From Cercospora beticola (lineage: Eukaryota > Ascomycota > Dothideomycetes > Mycosphaerellales > Mycosphaerellaceae): 64,000 nucleotides of DNA. A program made the translations under genes and the position numbers. The notes below the pieces were generated by a model. It made no database searches and was not told the DNA's origin. It saw only the letters and a program-made list of their open reading frames with translations. The DNA lies in contig NC_088940.1 of assembly GCF_033473495.1 (NCBI RefSeq), positions 2,418,001-2,482,000 on the forward strand, in the 5' to 3' direction. Positions 35,140 through 46,247 of this stretch are shown here, piece by piece. Position 1 is the first letter of the stretch; each line of letters starts with the position of its first letter.

Positions 35140-35928
35140 TTACAACACAAATGCCAAAGCCCCAAACCCAGCAGCCGCTGCCCCAGCAAGTACAACCCCC
35201 TGCTTCCTCGCCGCGCTAGATTCACTCGTCTGACTCCCCTCCGCACTCTCCGTCGCAGACGCCTCATCTCCATCCCCATCACTCCCAGAACTCGCCAACG
35301 CCGGCCCCTCCAAATCCCCATCCTCCCCCTCCCCCTCACTAACCCCCGGACACTCCAAAATACAATCCTTCATCGTCTCAAACGCTTCCTGTTCCTTCAA
35401 ATCCTCCGGATAAGAATCCATGGCGCATTTTCGCGCGCATTCGTAGGCTGTACAAGGGAGTTGATCGGGGGACCAGAATGGGCTACCGGCGAGGGAGTCT
35501 TCGTAGTCGGAGTAGGAGCCTGTGGCGTTTTGGAGGGTGAATCGGTTGGAGAATGTGGCGCCTTGGGAGGTTGTGAGGTCTGCTATTGCGATGCTGTAGT
35601 AGGATGCGCTGGGACCGACGGTGGCGGGGATGGAGAGGTTTGTTAGGGGGGAGGTTAGGGTGGTGGAGTTTAGGAGGTAGCCTGGAGATGTGTTAGTTTT
35701 GGTGTGTGGAGAGTGGGGAGTTTGGGATGGAGGCTTACAAGTTGGGCCGTTGACGCCTGCGAGGGCGGCGGCGAGGTAGACGCGGTAGGTGTTGTCGTTT
35801 GCGCCCTTGAAGGTGATGTCGAAGGGTTCGCCGGCGGTGATATTCGCTGGTGTCACGATGCCGTCGAGAGCTGAGGCTCCGAGAACGAGAGTGGCGAGCG
35901 CTGCGGCGCGTGTGGTGAAGGATGGCAT
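35140..35928 (-). CDS. GPI-anchored cell-surface protein, Kre9/Knh-like N-terminal domain
   Basis: Secreted, GPI-anchored cell-wall or membrane protein of 243 residues. Exons are 35928-35739 and 35681-35140. The signal peptide is residues 1-20 (MPSFTTRAAALATLVLGASA). Residues 21-120 resemble the Ig-like Ser/Thr-rich GPI-anchored family (Kre9/Knh-type): I-T-A-G-E-P-F-D-I-T-F, YRVYLA and SYYSIAIADL, with several N-glycosylation sites. Then come a Cys-containing segment (LPCTAYECARKCAMD, CILECPG), an acidic Glu/Asp/Gly tract, a Ser/Thr stem and a hydrophobic GPI signal. The 57-nt intron 35682-35738 (GTAAGC, CTAAC branch, CTCCAG) is a multiple of three and stop-free, so both spliced and unspliced forms stay in frame. 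Splicing gives G-P-T-C-Y-L-L-N. The fine family is moderately certain. Confidence 0.82.
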   Translation of the reverse strand: MPSFTTRAAALATLVLGASALDGIVTPANITAGEPFDITFKGANDNTYRVYLAAALAGVNGPTCKPPSQTPHSPHTKTNTSPGYLLNSTTLTSPLTNLSIPATVGPSASYYSIAIADLTTSQGATFSNRFTLQNATGSYSDYEDSLAGSPFWSPDQLPCTAYECARKCAMDSYPEDLKEQEAFETMKDCILECPGVSEGEGEDGDLEGPALASSGSDGDGDEASATESAEGSQTSESSAARKQGVVLAGAAAAGFGALAFVL

Positions 35929-36902
35929 CTTGATTACTCTCTGATTCTTACTAGGATATCTTGAGGTGCGTCTGGTAGTTCTTGTGCGGATGTAAAGTTA
36001 TCTGTCGCAGGAAAAACGAATGACTGAAGTGAGAAAGTTTGCCACTGTTGAATGTGCAGGAAAAGAAGAAATGGAAAAAGCTCAGAACTTGCAATCGCGC
36101 GCCGTCAAGGTACTAGTAAACGATTTTGCATATCAAAAATAACCCAACAGCCAATGCGGCGCAAAGTGACAGGTTCGACTAAAATCTGCAGGACTCCAGG
36201 CACTGTGCCTTAGTTTCTTGCTCAAAATAGGCGAAGAGACTTCTTTTGGCCATTCGCCAGATCCACCATATGCAGAGACCCGCTCTTGATGGACTGGCAT
36301 CATCAAAAATTAATGAAGTGGGCGCTTGAAGACTGGGGACGGTTTTCTCTCCATGTTTCCATATCGAGATGACTAGGGCGAGGGCTCTATGAAGCAACGG
36401 GACGCCATCGCATGTCTTGCAGTACTTTGAATCAGTGGGCGCTTGATCGCTCGATGGGTCCGATGAACGCGCTCGTGTTCTTGATATCGCGTGTTGGCGC
36501 CGTTGCAGAGGAAGTGCCGCTCGCTTCGGCTTGCCGACATTGAGGCACGGTCCCCGGCATGCATTGCCAAGATCTGGTCGCTGCCACGGCTGCATCGCGG
36601 AGTTCACCCCGTCGTCGTGACACCACCGTCGAATCGAACTGCATCCGAATATTTCATGCACAAGGCAGGCCTTTTATGAACGTGCAGTGTTGCGATGTGG
36701 CGACGATGCTATGCCGCTCGTCACTTCCCATCTGCTGCCACCAAGCGCTCCCCGGGCTCCAGGATGATTTCAGATTTCACGGGTGACTCTGGGCGAAAAT
36801 ACTCCAACTTCGAGTTACTCCGTCGCCATCCTCATGACAGGAAATGTGACATCTTCAAAGCCCAGTGCGATCTCCTACGCCGCTACACATGATGAGACTC
36901 TA
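35929..36902. other. Intergenic interval, no supported gene
   Basis: The 974 bp contain the promoter of the GPI-protein gene. If the kinase-like gene was once longer, its first exon(s) should be here, but I cannot see a glycine-loop sequence. Minus-strand frame 36179-36661 lacks features. Confidence 0.5.
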
Positions 36903-37910
36903 AGACTGGTCTGGCAGATCTGCAGACAGTGACAAAGGATTAGTATGCAAGCAGGTGCCAAAGCGTCACTTTGATCTTGCTCGGCGCATCGCCAATGACT
37001 TGCCATCTTCTCAGCACCTTCGAATGCACGTAGACTGCAATAGTGAACAATGCATTCTGGTGTTCGATTACTTCCAAGACACTTTGCTCAGTCTTCTGAA
37101 GAATAACCCAAGTCTTTCACCAGATGAGAGGCCGAAGATCATGAGAAGCGTGGGCGAAGCAGTCAACCAACTTCACTCTAGAGACTGGGTCCACTCTGGT
37201 TGGTCTCGCTCTGAATACAGTTGGCGCCAGCATAACGAAGCAGCTGTTAAGACTGATCGATGTTGATAGATATCAAGCCGGACAATCTTCGTCAACTGGA
37301 CAAGCGATCAAGAAGGCAATAAAGTGATCACGAAAACCGTCCTTGGTGACTTCGACATTGCGTGTAAGCTCAAAGACGGCGAGACTCGCATAACACCACA
37401 CGCTGTGGGCAACGTCATGTGGCGGAGCCCAGAAGCGCAAGCATGCATGGCAAACAAGGCGACCGACATTTACTCGCTGGGCCTAGTAGTAAGTGGCAAG
37501 ACCACGCGCAGGATACGCCTGATTCTAACTACCTTTCTCAGTACATTCACGCGCTGGGAGGCGGAGAACTACTTGTAGTGGAGGACTGGAAAGAACTAAT
37601 AGAAGCAGGATACCCGCCGGAGCAAGACATTGTTACGAAACATTTCTGTTACTTTGGGCCGGTCCCAGATACCCTGTATGAACAGATACGAGATGAACAC
37701 TGGAGAAAGGCGTTCCAATCAGCTGCCGAGGCCGCTGACGCGGAGGTCAAGGAGCGACCAGAGATGAGAATGGAGTACTGGACTCAGGAACTTGGCGCAA
37801 GCACTTTTGACCTGCTGTCACAATTGACGAACCTCGATCCCAGAGCTCGACCGAACATTACAGACGTTCTTGCTCATCCATATTGGAAAGACAGTCTTCC
37901 AGAACATTAG
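36903..37910 (+). pseudogene. Protein-kinase-like gene with a frameshift at the catalytic loop
   Basis: A fungal-specific Ser/Thr kinase-like sequence. Visible parts in order: VCKQVPKRHFDLARRIANDL (beta-3 Lys and helix C), QCILVFDYFQDTLLSLL, VNQLHSRDWVH, the catalytic loop D-I-K-P-D-N after an intron at 37199-37269, LGDFDIACKL (DFG-like DFD), GNVMWRSPEAQ, then intron 37489-37541 (GTAAGT, TTCTCAG) and YIHALGGGELLVVEDW, YFGPVPDTL and LDPRARPNITDVLAHPYW. Between D-I-K-P-D-N and F-V-N-W-T-S-D the reading frame changes at about 37286; a 2-base loss would explain this. No glycine loop or start codon is visible upstream. It is probably a decayed gene, or a sequence error plus an unseen first exon. 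Confidence 0.65.
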
Positions 37911-38892
37911 GCCTGAGCCGGCGGCTATCTGGCGTTGTAGTCATCACATTTGCAATTCGATGAATCGATTCGCGGGTCTCAAAATCATTTGACGAGATGT
38001 TACTCCAAACACTGTACGTCAGGTACGTCAACCCGGCATATCGTCAGCTTCTGAATTATTGCAATAAGAACTCCATGATGGTGACTGCAATTTTCGCATC
38101 GTCCAATACGCCATATGGGTTCATGGGCCGCCTCCCGTGCTGAGATCATGCAGCAATCCAGCAACAATGGTGTTGGTTCGATCTTCAAGTCTCAGTACCG
38201 GTTCGGCCAGGACCTCCCGAATCACAGAAGCTGACCAAGGACAGTTTCATAGTACGATGAACCACTAAGAAGACTATCAATGCTGATAGAAAGATTTGTA
38301 TCGAGCGAAGATTGAAGTTTACCTTTCAGGCACGCTCAGAATACGCAACTATGCTCTTCCATTCCTCCTCGCGTTGTCGCAAAGTCCGATGATATCGAAG
38401 ACTCTACTTGGACTTCAGCTAGAATGAACACGTGAAGAACGTGGACCGCGGTAAAGACGGATCACGCACGGCATCGACGGCCGGCACGGTGAATCTGAAC
38501 TCTGTCTTTGCTTCCATTCATCCCGGATCCCGGTATCCTGAGCACCCGGCCAGGCAGCTGCCGACTTTCCATGAACACGAAGCTGCTCAAGATGCGCGAA
38601 GTCCAGAACGGCAGTCAGAACGGCAATTGCACAGCGTTGAGCCGACAGCTCAATATTCTGGGAATGTCCACAGTGATGGAGTGAGGAAGGCTCGTCTCCG
38701 TGATACCAGCAACTGACTAAGGCGTGATGACAGCTTCGAACATGAATTCACCACGATATAGGTCTGCGAGACCGATGTTCTGTCCAGGAATAAGACGGGA
38801 GAATAACACCACTATGGAGGGCACTACAGGATAAGAATGTCCTGTCCTATGTGGCTCTCGGCTCATGCGAGTGTTGCGACTGTCACCATCTT
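37911..38892. other. Convergent spacer, no supported gene
   Basis: The 982 bp lie between the kinase-like gene (+) and the mpaB-like gene (-). A 94-codon plus frame at 38432-38716 has no recognisable features. Nothing is called. Confidence 0.55.
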
Positions 38893-40213
38893 TCAATCAT
38901 TATCTTCGATCATTTGTGTGCCAGCAGAAAATACAAGACTGGCCCGATCACCGTCATAAGTAGACAAGCACCCCGTGGCCCTCAGATGAAAGCTCTGCTT
39001 ATCCCTACGGACCATCTCGACTCGGTCAATTGTGCTGAGGTTCCAACGCTGAAGATCATGATAGAAGGATTCAATAGGTGCCTCCATGGGATCGGGCTGC
39101 GCATCTCCTGTGTTGATCATAACTCTCATGGCGAATCGAATCAGCCATTCGAGAACCGAGTTTGGATCTTCAAGACCTTGCTTTCTTCGAATGGCGGGTG
39201 GCAGGAATGTCAGAACCATGGCTCGGCCGAGGAAATGGAGTGGTCTGAGAATCTGGAGTGAGTACAGGTGAAAGCAATACAATCAGATCATGGGAAGTCA
39301 CTCACCGAGGAAACCACAATTCGCAAAACTGATGTGTGAAAGCCTCAGAAGTCTCAAGGCCTTTGATCCGGTCCTCATCTGTTCTTTGCTCATCCCAATC
39401 GAATTCTTGAAACCAAACGACGAAGTCTTCTATCTCTTGCCATGATCGCGGGTAGTTGATACCAAACGGAATCGAACCATTCGATGGCTCCGATCGAAAA
39501 TGTCCTGTCAACCGCTCGCCCCATGCCGGCCATGCGTCTTTGACAACCTGATCAACCGGATGCTTTGCGCCGACTGTCCTACGGATGAACGACTCATACC
39601 ACGACAGTAATATGATAGCTGCTTGTGCTTCCCACGCGAAGCTAAATGCTCCAGGAACTCGTTTCCACACAGCAGCATGTGTCTTATTGATCGTCTCGAT
39701 GTGAACTTTGGTTTCGTCTGAAGAACTGCCGTTCTTGACCCAGTGCAGATTGAACAGCTGAGTTTCATAGTATCGCTAGTGACCTCGAGTGATGACCTTC
39801 CCGCCATGGATGGCGGCTGCGTCTGTCGGCGTTGAAGTGAGCCAGACGAAGACTGCGGTGTAGCCTAAGGCTGTGGCGAAGTCTGTACTGCGGTAGAATG
39901 TATGGGTACGGATGATCTGGTCGTATTCGGTTTCTGGATCGAGCTGTGTGGTTGTCTTAGGTTGTAATGTTTACGGCAGTGTCGTGGGTCAAAAGCCATT
40001 ACTGACCTTGTTCAAGTATGAATTTATCCATTTTCCTTTGCGTTCGGATTTGGGTGGAAGTGGTGGCAAAGTCCTTTTGGCTTCGGGAGGAGGACGGGGT
40101 AGTCTGGGATTGTCTTTGACTTGGTTCATCGTGTCAGTGCCGGGAGGGAGACCATTGGTAAATTTCAGGCGGTATCGATTGGCATTGTTTTGAGTTGTTG
40201 AATGTGCTTCCAT
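38893..40213 (-). pseudogene. mpaB/DUF2236-like oxygenase gene with an in-frame stop
   Basis: Resembles fungal ER-bound oxygenase mpaB / DUF2236 (rubber-oxygenase-like) proteins. Exons are 40213-40007, 39943-39306 and 39244-38893; introns 63 nt (GTCAGT) and 61 nt (GTGAGT to TTCTCAG). If read through, the frame is 398 codons. Supporting segments are LDPETEYDQIIRTHTFY, KTHAAVWKRVPGAFSFAWEAQ, FGINYPRSWQEIEDF, HQFCELWFPRPLHFLGRAM and LPPAIRRKQGLEDPN. A TAG at 39778-39776 interrupts exon 2 between T-R-G-H and R-Y-Y-E-T. The following residue pattern continues in the same frame, and CAG to TAG is a CpA to TpA change. I find no convincing intron to remove it. The family call is moderate, from recalled similarity; the stop is seen directly. 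Confidence 0.6.
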
Positions 40214-40902
40214 TTCTAATGATGACGAGGTTGATTATTTCAGGTCTTCTCGTACTACCTCGACGCATGATACTCGAATCGTTGTATGAAATGACCGCCA
40301 ATCCCGCATCTCATATATACTTGCCTTTTTCCGGGGTTAGATCGGCTTCTCGCCAGGAGTACAGGTGCAGGTGATCTCCGCGAGGTCCTACCACAGACAG
40401 TACTAAGTTCGTGACTTACTGGGTTCCCCTCGCATATGGGGTCCCCGCATCTCCCCAGCTTTTGGGCGACGACGGCTCTTGGGATCGGGATGACAATAAT
40501 AGTAATGGTCTGCTGAAGACCTCCAATGGCCCAGCTTGAAGATCCAGCTCGGTGGGTCCATCGTGCTTGCGTCTTGAGATCGTTCCAGCAAGAACGAACG
40601 GCGGGCCGCTACCGACGTCGACTAAGACATCTCTCAGGCACAATCATACACGTTCAAGAAAATAGGACGCGTCGAAACGGCGAAAATGGAGACGCATTTG
40701 GAGCGTAGTCCTCGAATGCCATGCTACTCGACCAATCCTCCTCGCCTTGTCCCGAGGTCCGATGACGTTGAAGTTTACTTCGACCTCACCTCCATCGAAC
40801 AGCCTATTCTTTACTCCGCATACAAGCTTCTGAGATTGCATGAGAATCTCAATGGAAGGAAGCCCTCAGCAGAGTACAAGCACGCGTAGACTACAAGCAA
40901 TC
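40214..40902. other. Divergent promoter interval
   Basis: The 689 bp between the mpaB-like start (-) and the epoxide hydrolase start (+) contain both promoters. Short frames present are not supported. Confidence 0.6.
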
Positions 40903-42063
40903 ATGTCTCAAACAAGCAACCTTAACCCACTACCATTGCCTGAAGGCATTAGCGAGGATTACATTGATTGCACCTCATCATGCGGATTGAACTTCCACAT
41001 ACTGAAAGCCGGTGATCCGAGCAAACCGCTCGTCCTCTTCTGCCATGGATATCCAGAACTCGCCTTCTCATGGCGCAAGATTCTTCCCGTCGTAGCAAAA
41101 GCTGGCTACTACTGCATAGCAATGGACCAACGAGGCTACGGGCGAACCACAGGCTGGGAAAACAAACCCTACCACGAAGTCGATCTGACCCAATACACCA
41201 TGACAAACCTCGTCCGCGACCTCATCTGCCTAGTCTACAAACTAGGCTTCAAAACAGTCCACTGCATCATCGGCCACGATTTCGGCGCAGTATCCTCCGC
41301 AATGGCAGCCCTTGTCCGTCCAGACATCTTCCTTTCCACAATCCAAATGAGCCATCCCTACCACCCACCTCCCAGCCCTCAATTCGGTTCCCAACCCAAG
41401 AAACAATCTTTAGACATCCAAGCCGAACTCGCAAAACTCTCTCCTCCACGAAAACACTACAAATGGTACAATTCCTCCTCCGAAGCAGCTTCCCACTGGG
41501 ATAACCCTCCACAAGGCCTAACCCAATACCTCCGAGGCTACTTCCATCTCAAATCCGCCGATTGGGATAAAAACTCCCCTCATCCCCTCAAAGAATGGAG
41601 CGCAAAAGAAATCTCCATCATGCCAGAATACTACATCATGCGCAAAGAACATACATTTCCCCAAAGCATCGAAAAAAACATGCAAGGCGAAGATTACACC
41701 AAAACAGAATCTTGGCTTTCGAAACAAGATTTGGAAGTTTATGTGCAAGAATGGTCGAGGACGGGGTTTCAGGGTGCGTTGAATTGGTATCGTGCGCAAA
41801 CGGCGTCGACGCCGCAGAGTAAGAAGGATATGTTGTTGTATGCTGGAGCGAGGATTATGGTGCCTTGTGGATTTATTAGTGGGAAACAGGATTGGGGGAA
41901 TTATCAACAGCCTGGGGCGTTTGAGGGGTATGAGGATGAGAAGTGTGTGGCGAAAGGGTGTTTTAAGGGTACGAGTTTGATTGATCATGCGGGGCATTGG
42001 GTGCAGCAGGAGCAGGCGGGGAAGGTGGCGGAGGAGATTTTGAGGTTTTTGGGGAAGTTGTAG
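40903..42063 (+). CDS. Epoxide hydrolase-type alpha/beta hydrolase
   Basis: Single-exon enzyme of 386 residues in the soluble epoxide hydrolase branch; it would hydrolyse epoxides to diols through an aspartyl ester. The ATG at 40903 (MSQTSNLNPLPLPEG) is chosen; an in-frame upstream extension adds a basic peptide with poor context. Motifs are the oxyanion HGYPE (residues 48-52), MDQRGYGRT, the nucleophile Asp126 in GHDFGA, and the base His365 in DHAGHW. A cap region with lid Tyr candidates (EYYIMRKEH, ALNWYRA) lies between. FISGKQDW is the likely acid-loop region. The second half uses more G/T-rich codons than the first, an unusual internal shift but without breaking the frame. The physiological substrate is unknown. 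Confidence 0.92.
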   Translation: MSQTSNLNPLPLPEGISEDYIDCTSSCGLNFHILKAGDPSKPLVLFCHGYPELAFSWRKILPVVAKAGYYCIAMDQRGYGRTTGWENKPYHEVDLTQYTMTNLVRDLICLVYKLGFKTVHCIIGHDFGAVSSAMAALVRPDIFLSTIQMSHPYHPPPSPQFGSQPKKQSLDIQAELAKLSPPRKHYKWYNSSSEAASHWDNPPQGLTQYLRGYFHLKSADWDKNSPHPLKEWSAKEISIMPEYYIMRKEHTFPQSIEKNMQGEDYTKTESWLSKQDLEVYVQEWSRTGFQGALNWYRAQTASTPQSKKDMLLYAGARIMVPCGFISGKQDWGNYQQPGAFEGYEDEKCVAKGCFKGTSLIDHAGHWVQQEQAGKVAEEILRFLGKL

Positions 42064-42146
42064 GAAAAAAGGGTTTCTTCTATGCAATATGCGGGATATG
42101 GACACATGCGCGTCGTTACATCGTTGCGAGAGACTGGGCGCATTAT

Positions 42147-44049
42147 TTATTCCCAGATGTGCCTGATCTTTTGCCAGCCTTTGAACTCTTTCCCGGGCGT
42201 TTCTTCTGCGATAATTTCCTCAAGACCAGTTTGAAGGTCGACTTGCTCCGGGGGATGTGCCCATAGCTCGTGGCGAGCGTAGATGCGGTGACCGAAGTAG
42301 ATGACAAGGAAGAGCGGAATACTGTGATTGGTCAGTCCAAAAGTTTCCACAACAAATATTCTGTATAGCTCACCCAACATAGGCAGTCATGAAACTGCTG
42401 ACAGACCATAGTTCCGGCCAGAAAACGTTGAATCCGTTGATCAGACACAGGAAGACGAATGCGACAATTGCGACATAGCTTCCCCAAGGCTGAAAGTATG
42501 AGTGGTATGGCAGATCCGCATACGTGATGCCCTGAGCCTTGCAAGCTTTGTTGAATCGCAGATAGACGATACCGCAGCAAATCCAGCTGATGAAGCCCGA
42601 AGTATTGGTCAAATTGACGAACCAGTTGAACACCACAGCACTATCACTTGCAACGTTCAAATATGCAAGTCCGCAGAACAGTGAGGATGCGATGACGGCC
42701 ATGTATGGAACACCGTTCTTGGTGCAAGCCTTGAAGATCCGAGGTGCGTTCCCGCTCAAAGCCAGGGCATAGAGGGAACGACTTGAAAGGAACATGAATG
42801 AGTTTCCTGAGGACCATGCCGAGAGAATGATACCACCGTTGATGACGGAGTCGAGGGCGGGGATGCCAGCGTTCTTGATGGCGACCACGAATGGGGAGGA
42901 TCCAGCTCCGGCTCCTCCGCTTGTGAGGCGCGGGTCGTCGGACGGACAGATGACGCCAATAGCCAGCACAGATCCAACGTAGAAGATGATGAGACGCCAA
43001 ATATATCGCCGTGCTGCTGTGGGAAGATTTCGTCGTGGGCTCTCCATTTCACCTGATAGATCGAATCAGCAGCGTTTCCATACGTAGAGTTTGTGCTGTC
43101 AAATTACCTCCAGTGGCTACGAGAAGTTCTGGTGCGAAGGCAAACGGAAAAGCCGATAGTACAATAGTCGAAAGCAGTGCTAGGAAACGCCCAGTGTCCC
43201 TGTCACCTACGAGGTACTCGTTCACAGCTCCAGGATTCTGTTCCCAAGGTCAGCTTGCATGTTTTGGGACAGCGCTCCAGCTTCACCAACCTGCCAATAC
43301 CGAAATCCGAGTCTGTCTTTATCGGGTCCACCGCCAAAGAACAGAACGACCGACATCATCAGCAGTCCAATCATCATGATGACTTTTGTTCCCGCGAACC
43401 AAAACTCAGTCTCGCCATAGAACTTGACGGGCAACGCATTTAGTCCCACGATGACCACAATCATGATGCTGATCCACACGGCGATGTGCACGGGCGCGTT
43501 CCAGTATTCGATCACAAGCCCTGCAGCTGTGATCTCGTACGGGACGAGAATGCCGAGAGAATAGAAGTAGAGCCAGCCCATGGCAAATCCCAAGCTTCGG
43601 CTCACGTATCGCCATCCGAACATGTTCATCGAGCAGCCTTTTGTGGGACACCAAGCTGCTACCTCTGCGACTCCAGATACGATACACCAGACCAGAAAGG
43701 ACATAAGGCAATATGCCAGGAGGATGAAAGCTGGACCACCACGCGCAAGAGTCTGGCCTGAGCCGACAAACAGACCGGTACCGCTGTGACATGTCAACCA
43801 TTGTGCCGTTCTTCATACATTACGCCGGACGTACATTGTGCCTCCAAGGGCAATCATTTGCGCATGTCTGCTCTTCAGACCTCTGTGGGTTGAATCGTAG
43901 CGCTCATCGTAGACCTCGCCCGCGAGCACATCTTGATTGACGACTGAGCTCTGTCGTCCTTTCGTATCATCATGCTGGCCTGAAAGACTGTGGTCCGGAG
44001 AGGTATTGCTGAAGGCGTGCAAGCCTTTCTCAGCCTCGTACTCCGCCAT
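42147..44049 (-). CDS. Amino-acid permease (APC superfamily)
   Basis: Plasma-membrane amino-acid/H+ symporter of the fungal YAT (Gap1/Agp) type, 563 residues. Exons are 44049-43835, 43783-43291, 43237-43108, 43052-42374 and 42321-42147; four introns of 51-55 nt. The cytosolic N-terminus of about 65 residues ends in R-H-A-Q-M-I-A-L-G-G-T, and the splice gives I-G-T-G-L-F-V-G-S-G, the substrate-binding loop of helix 1. Other marks are GWLYFYSLGILVPYEITAA, FAFAPELLVATGGE, NSFMFLSSRSLYALA and GFISWICCGIVYLRF. The tail has HPPEQVDLQTGLEEI. Twelve helices are expected and the length is right. The substrate range cannot be read from sequence. It faces a 1.1-kb divergent promoter. Confidence 0.95.
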
Positions 44050-45152
44050 GACGCCGCCTTGTTCCTTATACAGAAAAGGAATGCCGCGAAAACACAACAA
44101 TGAGTAAAACTTTATTTACTCAGCACAACGAAGGGGCAAATCTGGCAACTATGTATCAGCTGTTCATCTGCTCAGCAATCGCTTACACCTGAGACATCCG
44201 CAGGCCCAGCTGCTTCTCTACGGCTTCTCGACGGGGCCAAGAAACTGGGTCAGGTCTTGGGAAACGTCCTGAGAGGGCTTAGGGCCCGGATGTTACAATG
44301 TTCTCGACATGCCTTTGGCAGCAGAAGTCAAGGGCAGCTGGGCGCTGGTTGGAGAGAGCTTGAATTGCCTTATCGCAGCCAAGGCTCTAAGGTGGTAGGA
44401 CAGGCGTAGCCTGCACGACCAGGGTTGCCGCGTGGGCGTGGAGATAGACATAGCGGAGACCAAGATGGGCTTGCATCTGGGTGAAATGAGGCTCTAGAAT
44501 CGACCGGTCGGACTGGACATGATGGCGGTTGAACGTTGCAACGTGGCCCGGTACGAAAGTGGTTGATGGAATCTGGAGCGGCGATGGAACTGTCGTCTGG
44601 TGGAGATGATCTGAGCTCTCTTGGCACTCAGCATCACCTGTCCTCCTCCCCCTCCCTCAGGCCTGTTCCCTTGGAGAACATCGTTGCGGCTGCAGCTCAA
44701 CACCAATGTTCGCGTGAACACCCAGAGCCCTACCGCAGGCTAGCTCACTCGCAGCGTGGGACTGCCTATCTGAGACCAGCTCCGGTGAACACCTGGGACA
44801 CCAACCTGCAGCATGATAAGCAAGCCGAAAAGGTGCCGTGTCGCGTCTGACAGATGTCACACAGGTGTGGTCGGCGGCGGTGAGATCAATGACATTGAAC
44901 ATCACAGCTGCCGTGGACGTACGGAAGCAGACCAGCACGGCAGAGATGGAATTGAAGCTACTTGCCATCTAACCGCTTTATTAGGTCATCGCGGCTGCAT
45001 AGAGAGCCTAGGTCGGCTGTAGAAGGCGGGGCCAGCAAGCTAGTAGGTCGCGATCACCATATTTCCACACTGAGTTCTCTCTCGAAGGCGAGAGACACTT
45101 CAGCTTCATACTTACAATAGCATACTCCAAAACACGAATACCAGCAGCAACA
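44050..45152. promoter_or_regulatory. Long divergent promoter, permease / isochorismatase-like gene
   Basis: The 1103 bp between two opposite start codons carry both promoters. Frames on both strands are short and without features. I did not find a clear array of known binding sites, though a CTTATC (GATA-type) word occurs near 44372. Confidence 0.5.
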
Positions 45153-45779
45153 ATGGCCCAATCCGCACGACAAATGATGGGCGCGCCGCCCTCGACCGCA
45201 TCGCCGAGCGATTCGACCTTGGTCATCATCGATGCGCAGAACGAATATGCAGAGGGAGCACTGAAGGTCACAGACGCACCAGGCACACGTAAAGTCATCG
45301 CAGGCCTGTTGGAGAAATACAGAGCTGCAGGCGGACAAATCGTACACGTAGTACACAACGTGCCAGAAGGAACTCCAATCTTCACACCAGGCACGAATCT
45401 GGCGAAGGAGTTTGAGGAATTGACGCCAAAGGATGGCGAGAAAGTGATTGAGAAAATTCATCCGAGCTCTTTTGCGGATACTACACTTCATGATTATCTC
45501 AGAGGTGCTGGGGCTAAGAAGGTGGTTCTTACGGGATATATGGTAGGTTGACAGTAGCCACATCTCAAAGTGTTCTCCGCTGACATGTTCCAGGCTCATG
45601 TCTGCGTCTCGACTACGGCGCGTGACGCCGCTCGCTTGGGCTATGATGTCCTTGTCGTAGAGGACGGAGTTGGCGACCGCGATATTCCCGGCGCATCAGG
45701 TGCCGAGGTGACCAAGATGGTCATGCACGAATTGGCAGACTTCTTCGCTACCATTGTTCAGAGCAAGGACATTAAGTAG
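45153..45779 (+). CDS. Isochorismatase-like cysteine hydrolase
   Basis: Cysteine hydrolase of the isochorismatase/nicotinamidase superfamily, 191 residues. Exons are 45153-45542 and 45594-45779; the 51-nt intron starts GTAGGT and contains stops. The catalytic triad is visible: Asp27 (V-I-I-D-A-Q-N-E-Y), Lys101 ([10 protein letters not shown]) and Cys134 ([12 protein letters not shown]). The splice falls between M130 and A131. Length and spacing are normal. No nicotinamidase metal-site Asp-x-His motif stands out, so it may be a general amide or ester hydrolase of this fold. Upstream is a 1.1-kb divergent promoter shared with the permease gene. Confidence 0.92.
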
Positions 45780-46247
45780 ACAGTGCAAGCAATTGCCGCG
45801 ATATCAGCAAATGTCAAGTTAATCGCAACAAGAAATCAGAGTGCGCACATTTTCGGAAGGCTGAGTACTCTGAAAGGTTGGAAGAATCCTACAAAGGGTC
45901 TGCGTGCTTACAAAGCTCTACTGATACAGCAGATCTAAGCGATTTGGATACTCTACTTCGATCGAGGGCACGAATGTCCTCCCAATGATAACTGCTCAGA
46001 GCTGGACCTAGCTCGACAGCTGCAAGGAATTTGGACACCGAGTGGCGCGAATAAGGATACTGGACATCATGTTACGCCGACTCCGGTGGGGAGTATTGAG
46101 CCTTTGATTGATTCGGCAGACGTGGTTGTGGAGAAGTTGAGGGAGGCGGAGATGGTTTGTTGTGTTTGAATTGTGGTTGGAATGTGTTCAACAGCGCGTT
46201 TCGCTTCGTGGAGTTCTCAGTGCATGAGTAGCAATTCAGCAAGGTAC
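45780..46247. other. Spacer with an orphan coding-like frame (45939-46166, +)
   Basis: This interval separates the isochorismatase-like gene and the ERG27 3' end. On the plus strand, 76 codons from 45939 to 46166 are open and protein-like, including RGHECPPNDN, GIWTPSGANKDTGHHV and SIEPLIDSADVVVEKL. There is no ATG in front and no convincing splice acceptor or partner exon. I do not recognise the family. It may be an exon remnant of a decayed gene or part of an undetected one. Confidence 0.35.

Noticed and set aside
36903..42063. A biosynthetic cluster (mpaB-like oxygenase, epoxide hydrolase, permease)
   Set aside because: There is no backbone enzyme such as a PKS, NRPS or terpene synthase, and no cluster regulator. 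The oxygenase-like gene is interrupted. Adjacent accessory enzymes alone do not support a cluster.
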